Shown piece by piece: positions 39,138-47,376 of a stretch of 64,000 bases of DNA. The DNA comes from Mycobacterium sp. 236(2023). Lineage in GTDB: Bacteria > Actinomycetota > Actinomycetes > Mycobacteriales > Mycobacteriaceae. How positions within the stretch are numbered: the stretch's first letter is position 1; every line of letters begins with the position of its first letter. The stretch is from positions 310,001 to 374,000 of the forward strand of contig NZ_JARSBP010000001.1 in the NCBI RefSeq assembly GCF_029623955.1. Direction: 5' to 3'. A program made the translations under genes and the position numbers. The notes beneath the pieces are model-generated. The model was given only the letters and a program-made list of their open reading frames with translations, was not told where the DNA came from and did not search any database.

Positions 39138-39305
39138 TTAAGTCACTTCGGCGAGGGACTTCGGCTGGCGAACAATCGCGACGACGATCAGCGCCACGCC
39201 GGCCAGCGCCCAGCACGTCAACACGACCACCGGGGTCGAACCTCCTGGGCCGCCGAACGCGGCTACCGGCGAGGGCAGGGTGGTCCGATGGGTGGCGCCG
39301 AGGAA
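39138..39305 (-). pseudogene. Possible remnant of a membrane protein 3' end
   Basis: On the minus strand this gap carries 55 open codons that follow the stop of the GAP-family gene in the same frame. They read FLGATHRTTLPSPVAAFGG, then a clear membrane helix (STPVVVLTCWALAGVALIVV), a charged end RQPKSLAEVT and TAA (39140-39138). There is no start codon. It looks like the C-terminus of a multi-pass protein (ABC-2/YhgE-like in style) left after deletion. It could also be a chance read-through of the GAP gene. Confidence 0.35.
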
Positions 39306-39983
39306 CTACCCGACTAATGCGTGAATGCCCTTGTACAACACCAGAAGGCCGATGACGACCAGGATCACCGCGACCAGGACCGCGTGCTGACGCTCCATCC
39401 ACGCCTTCACCCGACTCAGCATCGGCTCCAGCTGCCGGCCCGCGACGACGTAGGCGAGGATGGGCAGCGCCACGGTAGACGCGGCGAAGGCCACGAACCA
39501 GATCTCGGCGCCCCACACCGCAGGCGTGTCGAGACCTGACGAGCCGATCGCCAAACCCGCTGCGGCACAAATGAAGAGAACCTTCGGATTGACCACGGTC
39601 AACGCCGCGCCGGTGACGGCAGCCTTTGCGGGCGTCAGCGACGTCATCCGTGTCATCCACCCTGGCATGTGCTCGGACGACTTGCGCTTGGCGAAGCGGT
39701 ACGCCCCGAACACGATCAGCGCCGAACCGACGGCGATGCGCAGCCAGGACGCCCAACTGGGTGGCTTCGTACCGATGCCACCCACCAGATTGGACAGCTC
39801 CAGGAAGATCGCGGTCAGTGCGGCCAGCCCGATCAGCCAGCCTGCCAGGAACGCCAGCCCCGTCGGCTTGGGGCGGGGGGTGCTCAGCGCCAACACCGCC
39901 GGAATGATCGAGAACGGGGACAGCGCGATCACGAGGGCAAGTGGAATGAGCTCCGTCAGAACCGATCCCCACGTATGCGGCAC
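39306..39983 (-). CDS. GAP family protein (Gap/SfLAP-type glycolipid export membrane protein)
   Basis: A 225-residue protein with six membrane helices: LTELIPLALVIALSPFSIIPAVLALS (with the Pro-containing first helix typical of the family), LAFLAGWLIGLAALTAIFL, WLRIAVGSALIVFGAY, a cytoplasmic loop with KRKSSEHMPGW, VVNPKVLFICAAAGLAIG, and two more. Mycobacterial Gap helps transport glycopeptidolipids to the surface, and other members are uncharacterised. The substrate here is therefore only inferred. It ends KGIHALVG at a TAG, after which the reading frame remains open (see the remnant). Confidence 0.78.
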   Translation of the reverse strand: MPHTWGSVLTELIPLALVIALSPFSIIPAVLALSTPRPKPTGLAFLAGWLIGLAALTAIFLELSNLVGGIGTKPPSWASWLRIAVGSALIVFGAYRFAKRKSSEHMPGWMTRMTSLTPAKAAVTGAALTVVNPKVLFICAAAGLAIGSSGLDTPAVWGAEIWFVAFAASTVALPILAYVVAGRQLEPMLSRVKAWMERQHAVLVAVILVVIGLLVLYKGIHALVG

Positions 39984-40051
39984 CGGGCAAACCTAACAAG
40001 CGCCGCTGCCCGATGCCCGGCAAATCACGCGCGCGCCGGTATCGTCACCGC

Positions 40052-41002
40052 ATGACTCGGGTGACCGCTGTCGCTGTCTTCCACCGTCCGCCGGATGGCA
40101 CGCAGTTCGACGCGTGGGCAGACGAACTGCTGGCGTCGGCGCGAGCCGCGCCGGGCCACGTGTCCGGCCGAGTCGCGATTCATGACGATCTGCGCCTCGA
40201 TTGGGCTGTCGCTGTGACGTTTTCCGACGAGGACACCCTGCACGCCTGGCTCGACAGTGCAGAGCGGGCGCAGATCCTGGCGGGCGGTGAGGGCCGCGGC
40301 ATCTGGCGCAGCTCCGGAGACCTCATCCTCGGTGATCAGGGCCCCGCATCCCCGGGCGTCGGCGTGTTCCGCCACACCGTCACCGCGGGCAAGGAACACG
40401 AATTCCGGGACATGCAGACACGGCTGGCTGCCGCCGCCGTCGCTCTGCCCGGCCACGAAGGGACGACGCTGCTGCCCGCCGACGAGCGTGGCCAGTGGAC
40501 CTCGATGGTGCGTTATCGGACCGGGCACCAACTCGCGGCGTGGATGGACTCGGATGCGCGGGCGCAAGCGCTGCGTGGCCTGCGGTCGACGTTGACCGCA
40601 GACTTCACGACGGTGTCGAACACGACCCCGTTTGCCACCACCGTTCGAATCGAGCACGGGCGGACGCTGATGACGCCGAATTGGAAGTCGGCGATGTTGG
40701 TGCTGGCCGTCCTCTACCCGACGGTGATGCTGCTGTCGCGTTTTCTCGGCCCCATCGTCAACAGCGCAGGCGCGCAGCCGTGGCTGGCGCTGTGGATCAG
40801 CCAGATCGTCAGCGTCGTCGCGATGCAGTGGTGGCTGATGCCCGCGGTGTCCCGGCCGTTCGCGGGCTGGCTCGATCCCGTCGACGGGGCCGGCGCGCGG
40901 GTCTCGGCGAAAGGAGCGCTCGCGATCGTCGTCGTCTACGCGGTGACGCTGACGCTGTTCGCCACGGTGCGGGAGCTTCAGTTCTGGGACTACATGGACT
41001 GA
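40052..41002 (+). CDS. Antibiotic biosynthesis monooxygenase-like (ABM) tandem domain membrane protein
   Basis: A 316-residue protein. Two ferredoxin-like ABM domains (about 1-95 and 105-195) share the pattern TAVAVFHRPPDGTQFDAWADELL / GVFRHTVTAGKEHEFRDMQTRLA. Two or three membrane helices follow (SAMLVLAVLYPTVMLLSRFLG, PWLALWISQIVSVVAMQWWLM, ALAIVVVYAVTLTLF). This layout is seen in actinobacterial proteins of unknown function. TATCGT at 40040-40045, six bases before the ATG, predicts a leaderless mRNA. No cofactor site is evident. Confidence 0.75.
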   Translation: MTRVTAVAVFHRPPDGTQFDAWADELLASARAAPGHVSGRVAIHDDLRLDWAVAVTFSDEDTLHAWLDSAERAQILAGGEGRGIWRSSGDLILGDQGPASPGVGVFRHTVTAGKEHEFRDMQTRLAAAAVALPGHEGTTLLPADERGQWTSMVRYRTGHQLAAWMDSDARAQALRGLRSTLTADFTTVSNTTPFATTVRIEHGRTLMTPNWKSAMLVLAVLYPTVMLLSRFLGPIVNSAGAQPWLALWISQIVSVVAMQWWLMPAVSRPFAGWLDPVDGAGARVSAKGALAIVVVYAVTLTLFATVRELQFWDYMD

Positions 41003-41022
41003 CCGGTGGGTATGCCGATCGC

Positions 41023-41376
41023 ATGGCCATTGCGCATGTGCTCGCCGTCGTCCACGTGTCCGACATCGAGGCGGCCAGCACGTGGTACGCCGCGCTGTTC
41101 GGCAGGCCTGAGGACAACAACCCGATGCCGTCCCTGGTCGAGTGGCAGGTGCTGCCCGGGGCCTGGGTGCAGGTCTTCCACGACGCGGACAAAGCCGGGA
41201 CCGATGAGCTCAACGTCGCGGTCGACGATCTCGAAGCCCACATCGCCGAACTGAAAGGCCGGGGTCTGGAACCCGGCGACATCGTCGATGCCAGCAAAGG
41301 TGTGCGTCTGTCGCGGTTCGACGATCCCGATGGCAACACCATCGGATTGATCGGCGGATTTCGCGTCGACTACTGA
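41023..41376 (+). CDS. Glyoxalase/VOC family protein
   Basis: A 117-residue vicinal-oxygen-chelate fold protein: AHVLAVVHVSDIEAASTWYAALFG at the N-terminus and SRFDDPDGNTIGLIGGF at the C-terminus are the paired beta-alpha-beta-beta-beta modules. Metal ligands may be His and Glu, but the set is incomplete, so catalysis is uncertain. It starts 20 bp after the ABM gene on the same strand and is probably co-transcribed. Longer frames starting at 40495 run through the ABM gene in another frame and were rejected. Confidence 0.82.
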   Translation: MAIAHVLAVVHVSDIEAASTWYAALFGRPEDNNPMPSLVEWQVLPGAWVQVFHDADKAGTDELNVAVDDLEAHIAELKGRGLEPGDIVDASKGVRLSRFDDPDGNTIGLIGGFRVDY

Positions 41377-41439
41377 TCTGTGTCCTGGCGTTGGCCAGTC
41401 GCTCACGATCAGGACACCTGCCGACGTCACAGTGGACAC

Positions 41440-41895
41440 GTGCTCGTCCTGGCGCCCGAACGATTTCACCGTTGGTGCACCGGAATCGTCAGCCGCCTGC
41501 CGTTCGGCCTTGCCGACGTCGTCCCGCCGATGTTTCTCGGCTTCTGTCTGATCAACAGCTTCACCTTCGCCGTCGACCTGGTTCTTCTGGTGACACTGCG
41601 CGGCGGCCTCGGAGTGCCCTACCCGATCGCCGTGACGGTCGCCTACGCATGCGCCTTCGGTCTCAGCTATGCGCTGAACCGTTACTTCAACTTCCGCTCC
41701 CATGCCCCCGTCGGTCCGCAACTCGCGATCTACATCGTCGTCGTGGTCGTCAACTACCTGGCATTCATCCTGGCGCTGTCGACACTGCTGACGAATCTCG
41801 GTATCGACTACCGGATCTCACGGTTGATGGCCGGGGGCTGTGAGGCGGCGTACATGTACTGCGCGCTGCGCTGGGTGGTGTTCCGGAAGGGCTGA
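41440..41895 (+). CDS. GtrA family membrane protein
   Basis: About 151 residues with four membrane helices (MFLGFCLINSFTFAVDLVLLV, YPIAVTVAYACAFGLSYALN, LAIYIVVVVVNYLAFILALS, EAAYMYCALRWVVF) and the family signature ALNRYFNFRS after helix 2. GtrA proteins are thought to flip polyprenyl-linked sugars for cell-surface glycosylation. The GTG at 41440 is chosen because homology begins shortly after it. A GTG at 41380 would add 20 non-conserved residues. It is 63 bp beyond the VOC gene. Confidence 0.75.
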   Translation: MLVLAPERFHRWCTGIVSRLPFGLADVVPPMFLGFCLINSFTFAVDLVLLVTLRGGLGVPYPIAVTVAYACAFGLSYALNRYFNFRSHAPVGPQLAIYIVVVVVNYLAFILALSTLLTNLGIDYRISRLMAGGCEAAYMYCALRWVVFRKG

Positions 41896-41968
41896 CGGCC
41901 TCCACGAGTTCTGCGTGATGGTTGTCGAGTGGCGACGACGACGACCGCGATGCAGAAGTCGTAGGCCG

Positions 41969-43288
41969 TCAATCGCCTCGGATGTTCTCCCGCAGCGTGC
42001 GGCCCGGATAGGCGGTCCGGTATCGACCGCGACGCTGCAGTTCCGGCACCACCAGGTCGACGAACTCCTCGAAACATCCTGGCGTATAGGTGGCCAACAA
42101 CATGAAGCCGTCGGCGCCGCCGTCGTCGAGGAACACCTCGAGCTGGTCGGCGACGGACTCCGGCGTGCCGATCACCTGGGGCATCGAGAAGCGGAACGCG
42201 TAGACGTCGGCGGCCTCGGCGACGGTCACCTGCTCACCGGCGCCGGTGGCCACCAACGCGTCCTTGACGCCCTGGATTCCAGGGACGGGGATCTCGTCGA
42301 GCGGACTGGCCGGATCGAACGTCGAGAAGTCCACGCCCAGTTGGCCCGACAGCATCGCGAGCGACGCCTCTGGGCGCAGCAGCGAGCGCAGGTACGCGGC
42401 TTTCTCGTGTGCGTCGGCCTCCGTGGTCCCGACGATCACCTGGGCGCCGTAGTACAGCTTCACCGACTCGGGGTCGCGTCCGGCCGCCGCGACCCGCGCT
42501 CGGATGTCGTCGGAGTAGGCGCGCATCGAGGTGACAGTCGGCTGGATCGCAAAGATCGCCTCCGCGGTCGATGCCGCGAACTGCCTGCCCTGCTCGCTGG
42601 CGCCCGCCTGCCACAGCACCGGGCGCCCCTGCGGTGACGGTGCCACGAAATGTCGTGCCCTGCTGCGGAAGTGCTTGCCCTCGAACACCACTTCCCGAAT
42701 CTTCTCCGGGTGGGCGTAGATGCCTGTTTCGCGATCGGCTACGACGGCGTCGGGCTGCCACGAGTCCCACAGTTGGCAGCACAGGTCGACGTACTCGGCG
42801 ATGCGCTCGTAGCGGACCGACCGGTCCGGCATCTCCTTTCCGTATGCCGCGAACTCGGACGGCGAGTACGACCCGACGATGTTCCACGCGATTCGCCCGC
42901 CCGAGAGATGGTCGAACGTCGAGAGCCTGCGCGCCATCGAATACGGATGCTCGAACGCCGTCGACAGCGTGATCCCGACCCCGAGATGTGTTGTGGCCCC
43001 GGTGATGATCGGGGTCAGCGCAGCCGGTTCGTGCGTCGGCGCCTGCACGGCGTACCGCACGGTGGCGTCGGAGCTGTCCTCGAACGAGTTGTACGGGGCC
43101 AACTCATCGGCGAGGAATACGGCGTCGAACAGCCCACGCTCCAGCGTGCGGGCCAAGTGCTCCCAGTACGGCGGGGACGCGTAGTCCCAGCCGATCTTGT
43201 CCTGCGGATGGCGCCACATACCGACGGAGTGACTGCTGACCCCGTGCTGCATGAACGCCAGAAAGTGAGCTTTTCGAGCTTTGATCAG
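41969..43288 (-). CDS. NtaA/SnaA/DszA-family flavin-dependent monooxygenase, copy 2, with likely CTG start
   Basis: A 439-residue luciferase-like monooxygenase of the nitrilotriacetate/dibenzothiophene-sulfone type that uses reduced FMN. Landmarks are VGMWRHPQDKIGW, FDAVFLADELAPY, GRIAWNIVGSYSPSEF, GRPVLWQAGASEQGRQFAA and FMLLATYTPGCFEEFVDLVVPELQ. The first ATG (43252) would drop the first beta strand. The frame stays open to a CTG at 43288 whose CTGA overlaps the upstream stop. From there LIKARKAHFLAFMQHGV aligns without gaps to VTDKKKMHLLGFVQHGV of the upstream paralogue. The substrate is unknown. It is the last gene of the symporter operon. Confidence 0.82.
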   Translation of the reverse strand: MIKARKAHFLAFMQHGVSSHSVGMWRHPQDKIGWDYASPPYWEHLARTLERGLFDAVFLADELAPYNSFEDSSDATVRYAVQAPTHEPAALTPIITGATTHLGVGITLSTAFEHPYSMARRLSTFDHLSGGRIAWNIVGSYSPSEFAAYGKEMPDRSVRYERIAEYVDLCCQLWDSWQPDAVVADRETGIYAHPEKIREVVFEGKHFRSRARHFVAPSPQGRPVLWQAGASEQGRQFAASTAEAIFAIQPTVTSMRAYSDDIRARVAAAGRDPESVKLYYGAQVIVGTTEADAHEKAAYLRSLLRPEASLAMLSGQLGVDFSTFDPASPLDEIPVPGIQGVKDALVATGAGEQVTVAEAADVYAFRFSMPQVIGTPESVADQLEVFLDDGGADGFMLLATYTPGCFEEFVDLVVPELQRRGRYRTAYPGRTLRENIRGD

Positions 43289-44607
43289 TACTCCTGCAGG
43301 CTCTCGCGTAGCGTCGTTCCGGGGTAGCGTGTACGAAAACGGCCGCGGCGCTGCAACTCCGGGACGAGCAGCTCGGTCATGTCGTTGAAGCAGCCCGGCA
43401 CGTCGGTGGCCAGCATCATGAAGCCGTTGCAGCCGCCCTCGTCGATGTACTGCTCCATCTGGTCGGCGACATCCGCCGGCGTACCGACCGCGACGGGTGC
43501 GCCCATCGAGACGCCGTAGATCTGGGCGGCCTCGCGCACGGTGACCGGCGCGCCATCCTTGGCTTCCAGGATCGCGTCGAACAGGCCACGAATGCCCTGG
43601 ACATCGGCGTCGACGACGTTGTCGTCCAGCCCGAGCGTCGAGAAGTCGAAACCGGTGTGGCCGGACAGGATTCCGAGCGCACTCTCGATCTGAACCTTCT
43701 CGACGAACTCGGCGTACCGGTCGTTGGCGCGGCCCTTGTCTCGATCGATGATCGTCTGCAGGCCGTAGATCAGCTTCACCGACTCCGGGTCACGGCCAGC
43801 GTTGTCGGCACGGGTGCGGATGTCGTCGGCGTAGGCGCGCATGCTCTTGGGCGTCGGGAAGATGCCGAACACGGATTCGGCGTGCTTGGCGGCGAATTCG
43901 CGGCCCTGCTCCGATGATCCGGCCTGCCACAGCACCGGACGCTTCTGCGGTGACGGGGCGACGAAGTGGCGGCCCTTGGACTGGAAGAACTCGCCCTGGA
44001 AGTCGACCTCGCGCACCTTGGTGGGGTCGGCGAAGACGCCGTTCTCCCGGTCGTAGACGATCGCGTCGTCGTCCCACGAATCCCACAGCTGATACAGCAG
44101 CTGCATGTACTCCTCGACGACCTCGTACCGCTTGTCGCGCGGCGTCAGATTCTCCTTGCCCATCGCCTGGAACTCGCTCTTGGAGTACGAGGTGACGATG
44201 TTCCAGCCAACGCGGCCGCCGGTGAGATGATCCAGAGTCGAGAGCTGGCGGGCCATCATGTACGGCGGCACAAAGGACGTCGACAACGTGATGCCGATGC
44301 CGAGATTCTTGGTGAAGGCACCGACGATCGGCACGACACTGGCGGGCTCGTGCACCGGACACTGGCCGGCGTACTTCACCACCGGATCCGAGTTGCCCTT
44401 GTAGGTGGTGTAGGGAGCGAGCTCGTCGGCGATGAACATCGCATCGAAAAGCCCACGCTCCATGGTTCTTCCGAGGTCGCGCCAGTATTCCGGCCGCGAC
44501 CAGTGGTAACCGACCTTGTCGCGCGGATGCGCCCACATCGTCGAAGCGTGGTTCATCACGCCGTGCTGGACGAAGCCCAGCAGGTGCATCTTCTTCTTGT
44601 CGGTCAC
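43285..44607 (-). CDS. NtaA/SnaA/DszA-family flavin-dependent monooxygenase, copy 1
   Basis: A 440-residue FMNH2-dependent monooxygenase closely related to the downstream copy. It has MHLLGFVQHGVMNHASTMWAHP, FDAMFIADELAPYTTYKG, GRVGWNIVTSYSKSEF, KRPVLWQAGSSEQGREFAA and FMMLATDVPGCFNDMTELLVPELQ. Such enzymes cleave C-N or C-S bonds or add oxygen to small organic molecules, and need a separate flavin reductase, which is not in this cluster. The GTG at 44607 forms a GTGA overlap with the stop of the small membrane protein; the longer frame to 44757 was rejected. Co-occurrence with a symporter suggests uptake and degradation of one compound. Confidence 0.85.
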   Translation of the reverse strand: MTDKKKMHLLGFVQHGVMNHASTMWAHPRDKVGYHWSRPEYWRDLGRTMERGLFDAMFIADELAPYTTYKGNSDPVVKYAGQCPVHEPASVVPIVGAFTKNLGIGITLSTSFVPPYMMARQLSTLDHLTGGRVGWNIVTSYSKSEFQAMGKENLTPRDKRYEVVEEYMQLLYQLWDSWDDDAIVYDRENGVFADPTKVREVDFQGEFFQSKGRHFVAPSPQKRPVLWQAGSSEQGREFAAKHAESVFGIFPTPKSMRAYADDIRTRADNAGRDPESVKLIYGLQTIIDRDKGRANDRYAEFVEKVQIESALGILSGHTGFDFSTLGLDDNVVDADVQGIRGLFDAILEAKDGAPVTVREAAQIYGVSMGAPVAVGTPADVADQMEQYIDEGGCNGFMMLATDVPGCFNDMTELLVPELQRRGRFRTRYPGTTLRESLQEY

Positions 44608-44933
44608 GAAGTACTCCTGGCGTCGATGAGGAAGGCGGCGATCACGGCGACAGCCGTCCCGATGGCGAGGATCGCCGGGATGTACCAGAACACGGGGCTC
44701 ACTCCGAGCAGCGCGATGACTGACGTTGAAATGACCACGGCACCAGCAGCTTTCCAACTGAACGAAGCGGCGTTGGTGGCTTCGAGAGTGTCGACCTCGA
44801 GGTCGGCGGTCTCACCACTGGCGGCCAGCGCCAGCACGTCCTTGCGGACCCGCAGGAACGACTGGACGCCCAGCGTGATGTACACGACACCCACCACGGA
44901 TCCGACGACTACGGCAATCCAGAACGCGATCAT
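44604..44933 (-). CDS. Small three-helix membrane protein, symporter-associated
   Basis: A 109-residue hydrophobic protein with three predicted helices: FWIAVVVGSVVGVVYITLGV, AAGAVVISTSVIALLGVSPVFW and PAILAIGTAVAVIAAFLI. Between helices 1 and 2 is a short charged loop (VRKDVLALAASGETADLEVD). The ATG overlaps the stop of the symporter as ATGA, and its stop overlaps the next gene as GTGA. It could be an accessory subunit of the symporter, as seen with other SSS transporters that have small partners, but the family is not recognised. Confidence 0.72.
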   Translation of the reverse strand: MIAFWIAVVVGSVVGVVYITLGVQSFLRVRKDVLALAASGETADLEVDTLEATNAASFSWKAAGAVVISTSVIALLGVSPVFWYIPAILAIGTAVAVIAAFLIDARSTS

Positions 44934-46429
44934 CCGACCGGGTCCAGATCCTGTGCGGCCCGCTTCTTGTCCTCCGACAGCGCACCACCGCGCGTCTTCA
45001 GTGAGTCGAAGTCGAACGATTGCTTGGACAACAGGCTGATACCAACGGCAGCCACGAGTGAAATCGCCTCCAGGGTGATGATTCCGTACAGTTCTCCGAC
45101 GTACTCGCGGACGGGGAATCCGATCGCGATGGCCAGCAGCAGGCTGGTCACGAATGCCGTCGATGTCATGCGCTTCCAGAAGATCGCCAGCCCCAGCGGA
45201 ACGATCAGGGCGGCCTTGATGAAGTACACGGTGTTGACGAGTTCGACATAGTCGATGCCGGAGCTGACCACGATGCCGCCCAGGACGCCGGCGATGATGA
45301 TCGAGGCTTTTGTCCAGCGGAACAACGACTTCGGCGCGATGTCGGGCTTGAGGGGTTTGAGAATGTCGACGGCCACCACCGAGGACAGTGCCGAGAACGC
45401 ACCGTCGATCGTCGAGTAGCAGGCGTTGAGAATGATCAGCACGTAGAGCGCGATCAGGATCAGCGGCAGGCCGAGATTGCTGACCACGTAGGGTCCGACG
45501 CCTCCCGGTCCCGCGGCGCCGAGGTCTTCGACGTTGAGGTTGAACGCCAGTGCCACCAGCCCGAGCAGCCCCATCGCGATCGGGATGGGATAGAACCACA
45601 GGCCCGCCCACAGGAATGTGCGCCCAGCCGTGGCGGGCTTGAGTGCCCACGCCTTCTGCCAGAAGGTCTGGTCGGCCATCGTCGAGGCGAGCAACCCGAG
45701 CGCCAACGAGATGCCGAACGCGGCAGCGGCCTGTGTGTCAAAAGCGTTGAGCAGGTTGGGGCCTGCCTCGTCCACACGCCGGAAGACCACGTCGGGTCCG
45801 CCGACCTTCGCGAGCACGTAGAGCACGACGACGGCGGCGGGGACGGTGATCAACAGCGTGTTGAACGTCGCGGTGATCGCCGACGTCCACAACCCGCCGA
45901 AGTAGGAGTACACGGTGACGGTGGCCAGCGTGACGATCAGCACGACGGTCGGATTCAGTCCGAACACCACGCCCGTCACCAGCACGACGCCGAACAGGTT
46001 GATGAAGATCTCGGCGAGCAGGCCGAGCAACATCGCGACGAGCATCACCGTGGTGGCCGGCTTGTTCTGGAAGCGCTCGCGGATGAACTCGACGATCGTG
46101 TAGCCGGCCGGCATCTGGCGACGGAGTTTCAGCGCGAACGGCACCATCGCCATCACCGCGAGGCCGTTCGGGACGACGAACCAGATCAGTCCTGAGACGC
46201 CGAAGGTGTAGGCCTGCGCCGACGACATCATGACGGCCATCGACCAGGTCCAGACCGCGATGACCGATCCGACGCCGAAGCCGAAGCCGATTCGACGGTC
46301 GGCGATGACGAAGTCGTGGGTGTTTTTCACCATGGAGCGAACGGTGAACGCGACGACGAACATGAACGCGCCCAGGCCGAGCATCAGGGCGATGCCGATG
46401 CCTGGCGACAGGTTGGACGGGTGGAACAC
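44930..46429 (-). CDS. Sodium:solute symporter family (SSS) transporter
   Basis: A 499-residue transporter with about 13 membrane helices in the LeuT-like SSS fold. Conserved parts include VIADRRIGFGFGVGSVIAVWTWS, MPAGYTIVEFIRERF, YFGGLWTSAITATFNTLLI, TMADQTFWQKAWAL and NACYSTIDGAFSALSSVVAVDIL. It takes up a small solute with Na+. The substrate is not evident, but the co-transcribed monooxygenases suggest a nitrogen- or sulfur-containing compound. The GTG at 46429 has AGGAG six bases upstream, which decides against the in-frame start at 46459. It leads a four-gene, fully overlapping operon. Confidence 0.88.
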   Translation of the reverse strand: MFHPSNLSPGIGIALMLGLGAFMFVVAFTVRSMVKNTHDFVIADRRIGFGFGVGSVIAVWTWSMAVMMSSAQAYTFGVSGLIWFVVPNGLAVMAMVPFALKLRRQMPAGYTIVEFIRERFQNKPATTVMLVAMLLGLLAEIFINLFGVVLVTGVVFGLNPTVVLIVTLATVTVYSYFGGLWTSAITATFNTLLITVPAAVVVLYVLAKVGGPDVVFRRVDEAGPNLLNAFDTQAAAAFGISLALGLLASTMADQTFWQKAWALKPATAGRTFLWAGLWFYPIPIAMGLLGLVALAFNLNVEDLGAAGPGGVGPYVVSNLGLPLILIALYVLIILNACYSTIDGAFSALSSVVAVDILKPLKPDIAPKSLFRWTKASIIIAGVLGGIVVSSGIDYVELVNTVYFIKAALIVPLGLAIFWKRMTSTAFVTSLLLAIAIGFPVREYVGELYGIITLEAISLVAAVGISLLSKQSFDFDSLKTRGGALSEDKKRAAQDLDPVG

Positions 46430-46629
46430 GAAGGACTCCTCGGCAAGTGAGGGCACCACGACGAGACAGGTTGCGGCACAAGAAAATAGGCCGTTCCCGT
46501 CAGGTGGGGTTGGTGGGGAGCGCGCGACGGGCGAACTCCTGCCACGTCGTAGTGGCGGCGTAAGCTTCGCCGTAGTGGTTACTTAAGAAAAGAATATAAT
46601 TCAAGGTGAGTGAAACTGCAGGGCGAGGA

Positions 46630-47247
46630 TCAGGTGCCTTCGAATTGGTTCTGCCCGAGGCTCTCGACGAATTTCGGCCCGAGCAGTTCGAGTTCACGTC
46701 CGTAGTCCTGCGCCCACGTGCCGAACGGGTGGTGCGCCAGGTACTCGTTGCGGAACCGGTCGTCCTCGGACACCTCGGTGGTGCAGAACGAGGGGATCGC
46801 CAGATCGACCACAGGCCCGTCGCGTTCGACCTCGGCCAGCAATAGGGGAGCGTCACCGCCCAGGAACCGGTCGATGACCCAGCCGTCCTCGCCGAGCCAG
46901 ATCGACGACCGGACTTTGACGATGACGTGCGGAGCCCGCGACACGATCTGGCCGGCCACCGCAGGGTCGAGTTCCCGCTCGGCCTCGTAACGGGTGCCGC
47001 CCGCTGCCGGGCCCTTGGCCGTCATGGTGCCCATCGCCTCGTCACCCAGTGCGGTCACCAGTTCGGCGGGTGGGGCGTCGAGGCGTTCCGGTGCCGGGCC
47101 TTGGAGGCGGACGCGCACCGCATAGCCCTCGGAGACGAAGAGATAGGCCTGCGCGATGAGCAGCGGGCTCGGATCCGACGCCGCGACGGCCGGCATCTCG
47201 CGAACGAAGAATTTCCGTTCGAACTCGAAGTCGCCGATGTCGGACAT
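46630..47247 (-). CDS. CYTH domain protein
   Basis: A 205-residue CYTH-fold protein: the N-terminal EFERKFFV is the family ExExK-like signature, followed by YLFVSEGYAVRVRLQG and the basic/acidic strand pairs TRYEAERELD, VIVKVRSSIW, WVIDRFLGGDAPLLLAEVERDGP. CYTH proteins bind triphosphates in a tunnel and a divalent metal; activities include inorganic triphosphatase and adenylate cyclase. Which one holds here is unknown. TAACGT lies 6 bases before the ATG, a leaderless-type start. It diverges from the PAP2 gene. Confidence 0.82.
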   Translation of the reverse strand: MSDIGDFEFERKFFVREMPAVAASDPSPLLIAQAYLFVSEGYAVRVRLQGPAPERLDAPPAELVTALGDEAMGTMTAKGPAAGGTRYEAERELDPAVAGQIVSRAPHVIVKVRSSIWLGEDGWVIDRFLGGDAPLLLAEVERDGPVVDLAIPSFCTTEVSEDDRFRNEYLAHHPFGTWAQDYGRELELLGPKFVESLGQNQFEGT

Positions 47248-47376
47248 GTCGCGACGTTAACCCTGCTCGTGCCGAAGGCAGCGGACCTGGGGCTCGTGTC
47301 CGGCGCCCAAACACATCGCCGAACGTGCCTAAGGTCGTCGGTGACGCGTCGGTTCGCGCTGAAGGGAGGCTTCCGG

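Noticed and set aside
39127..40023. 687-codon version of the flavohaemoprotein frame
   Set aside because: The upstream 300 codons are antisense or out of frame to the GAP-family gene, and homology starts at VGLEDRG.
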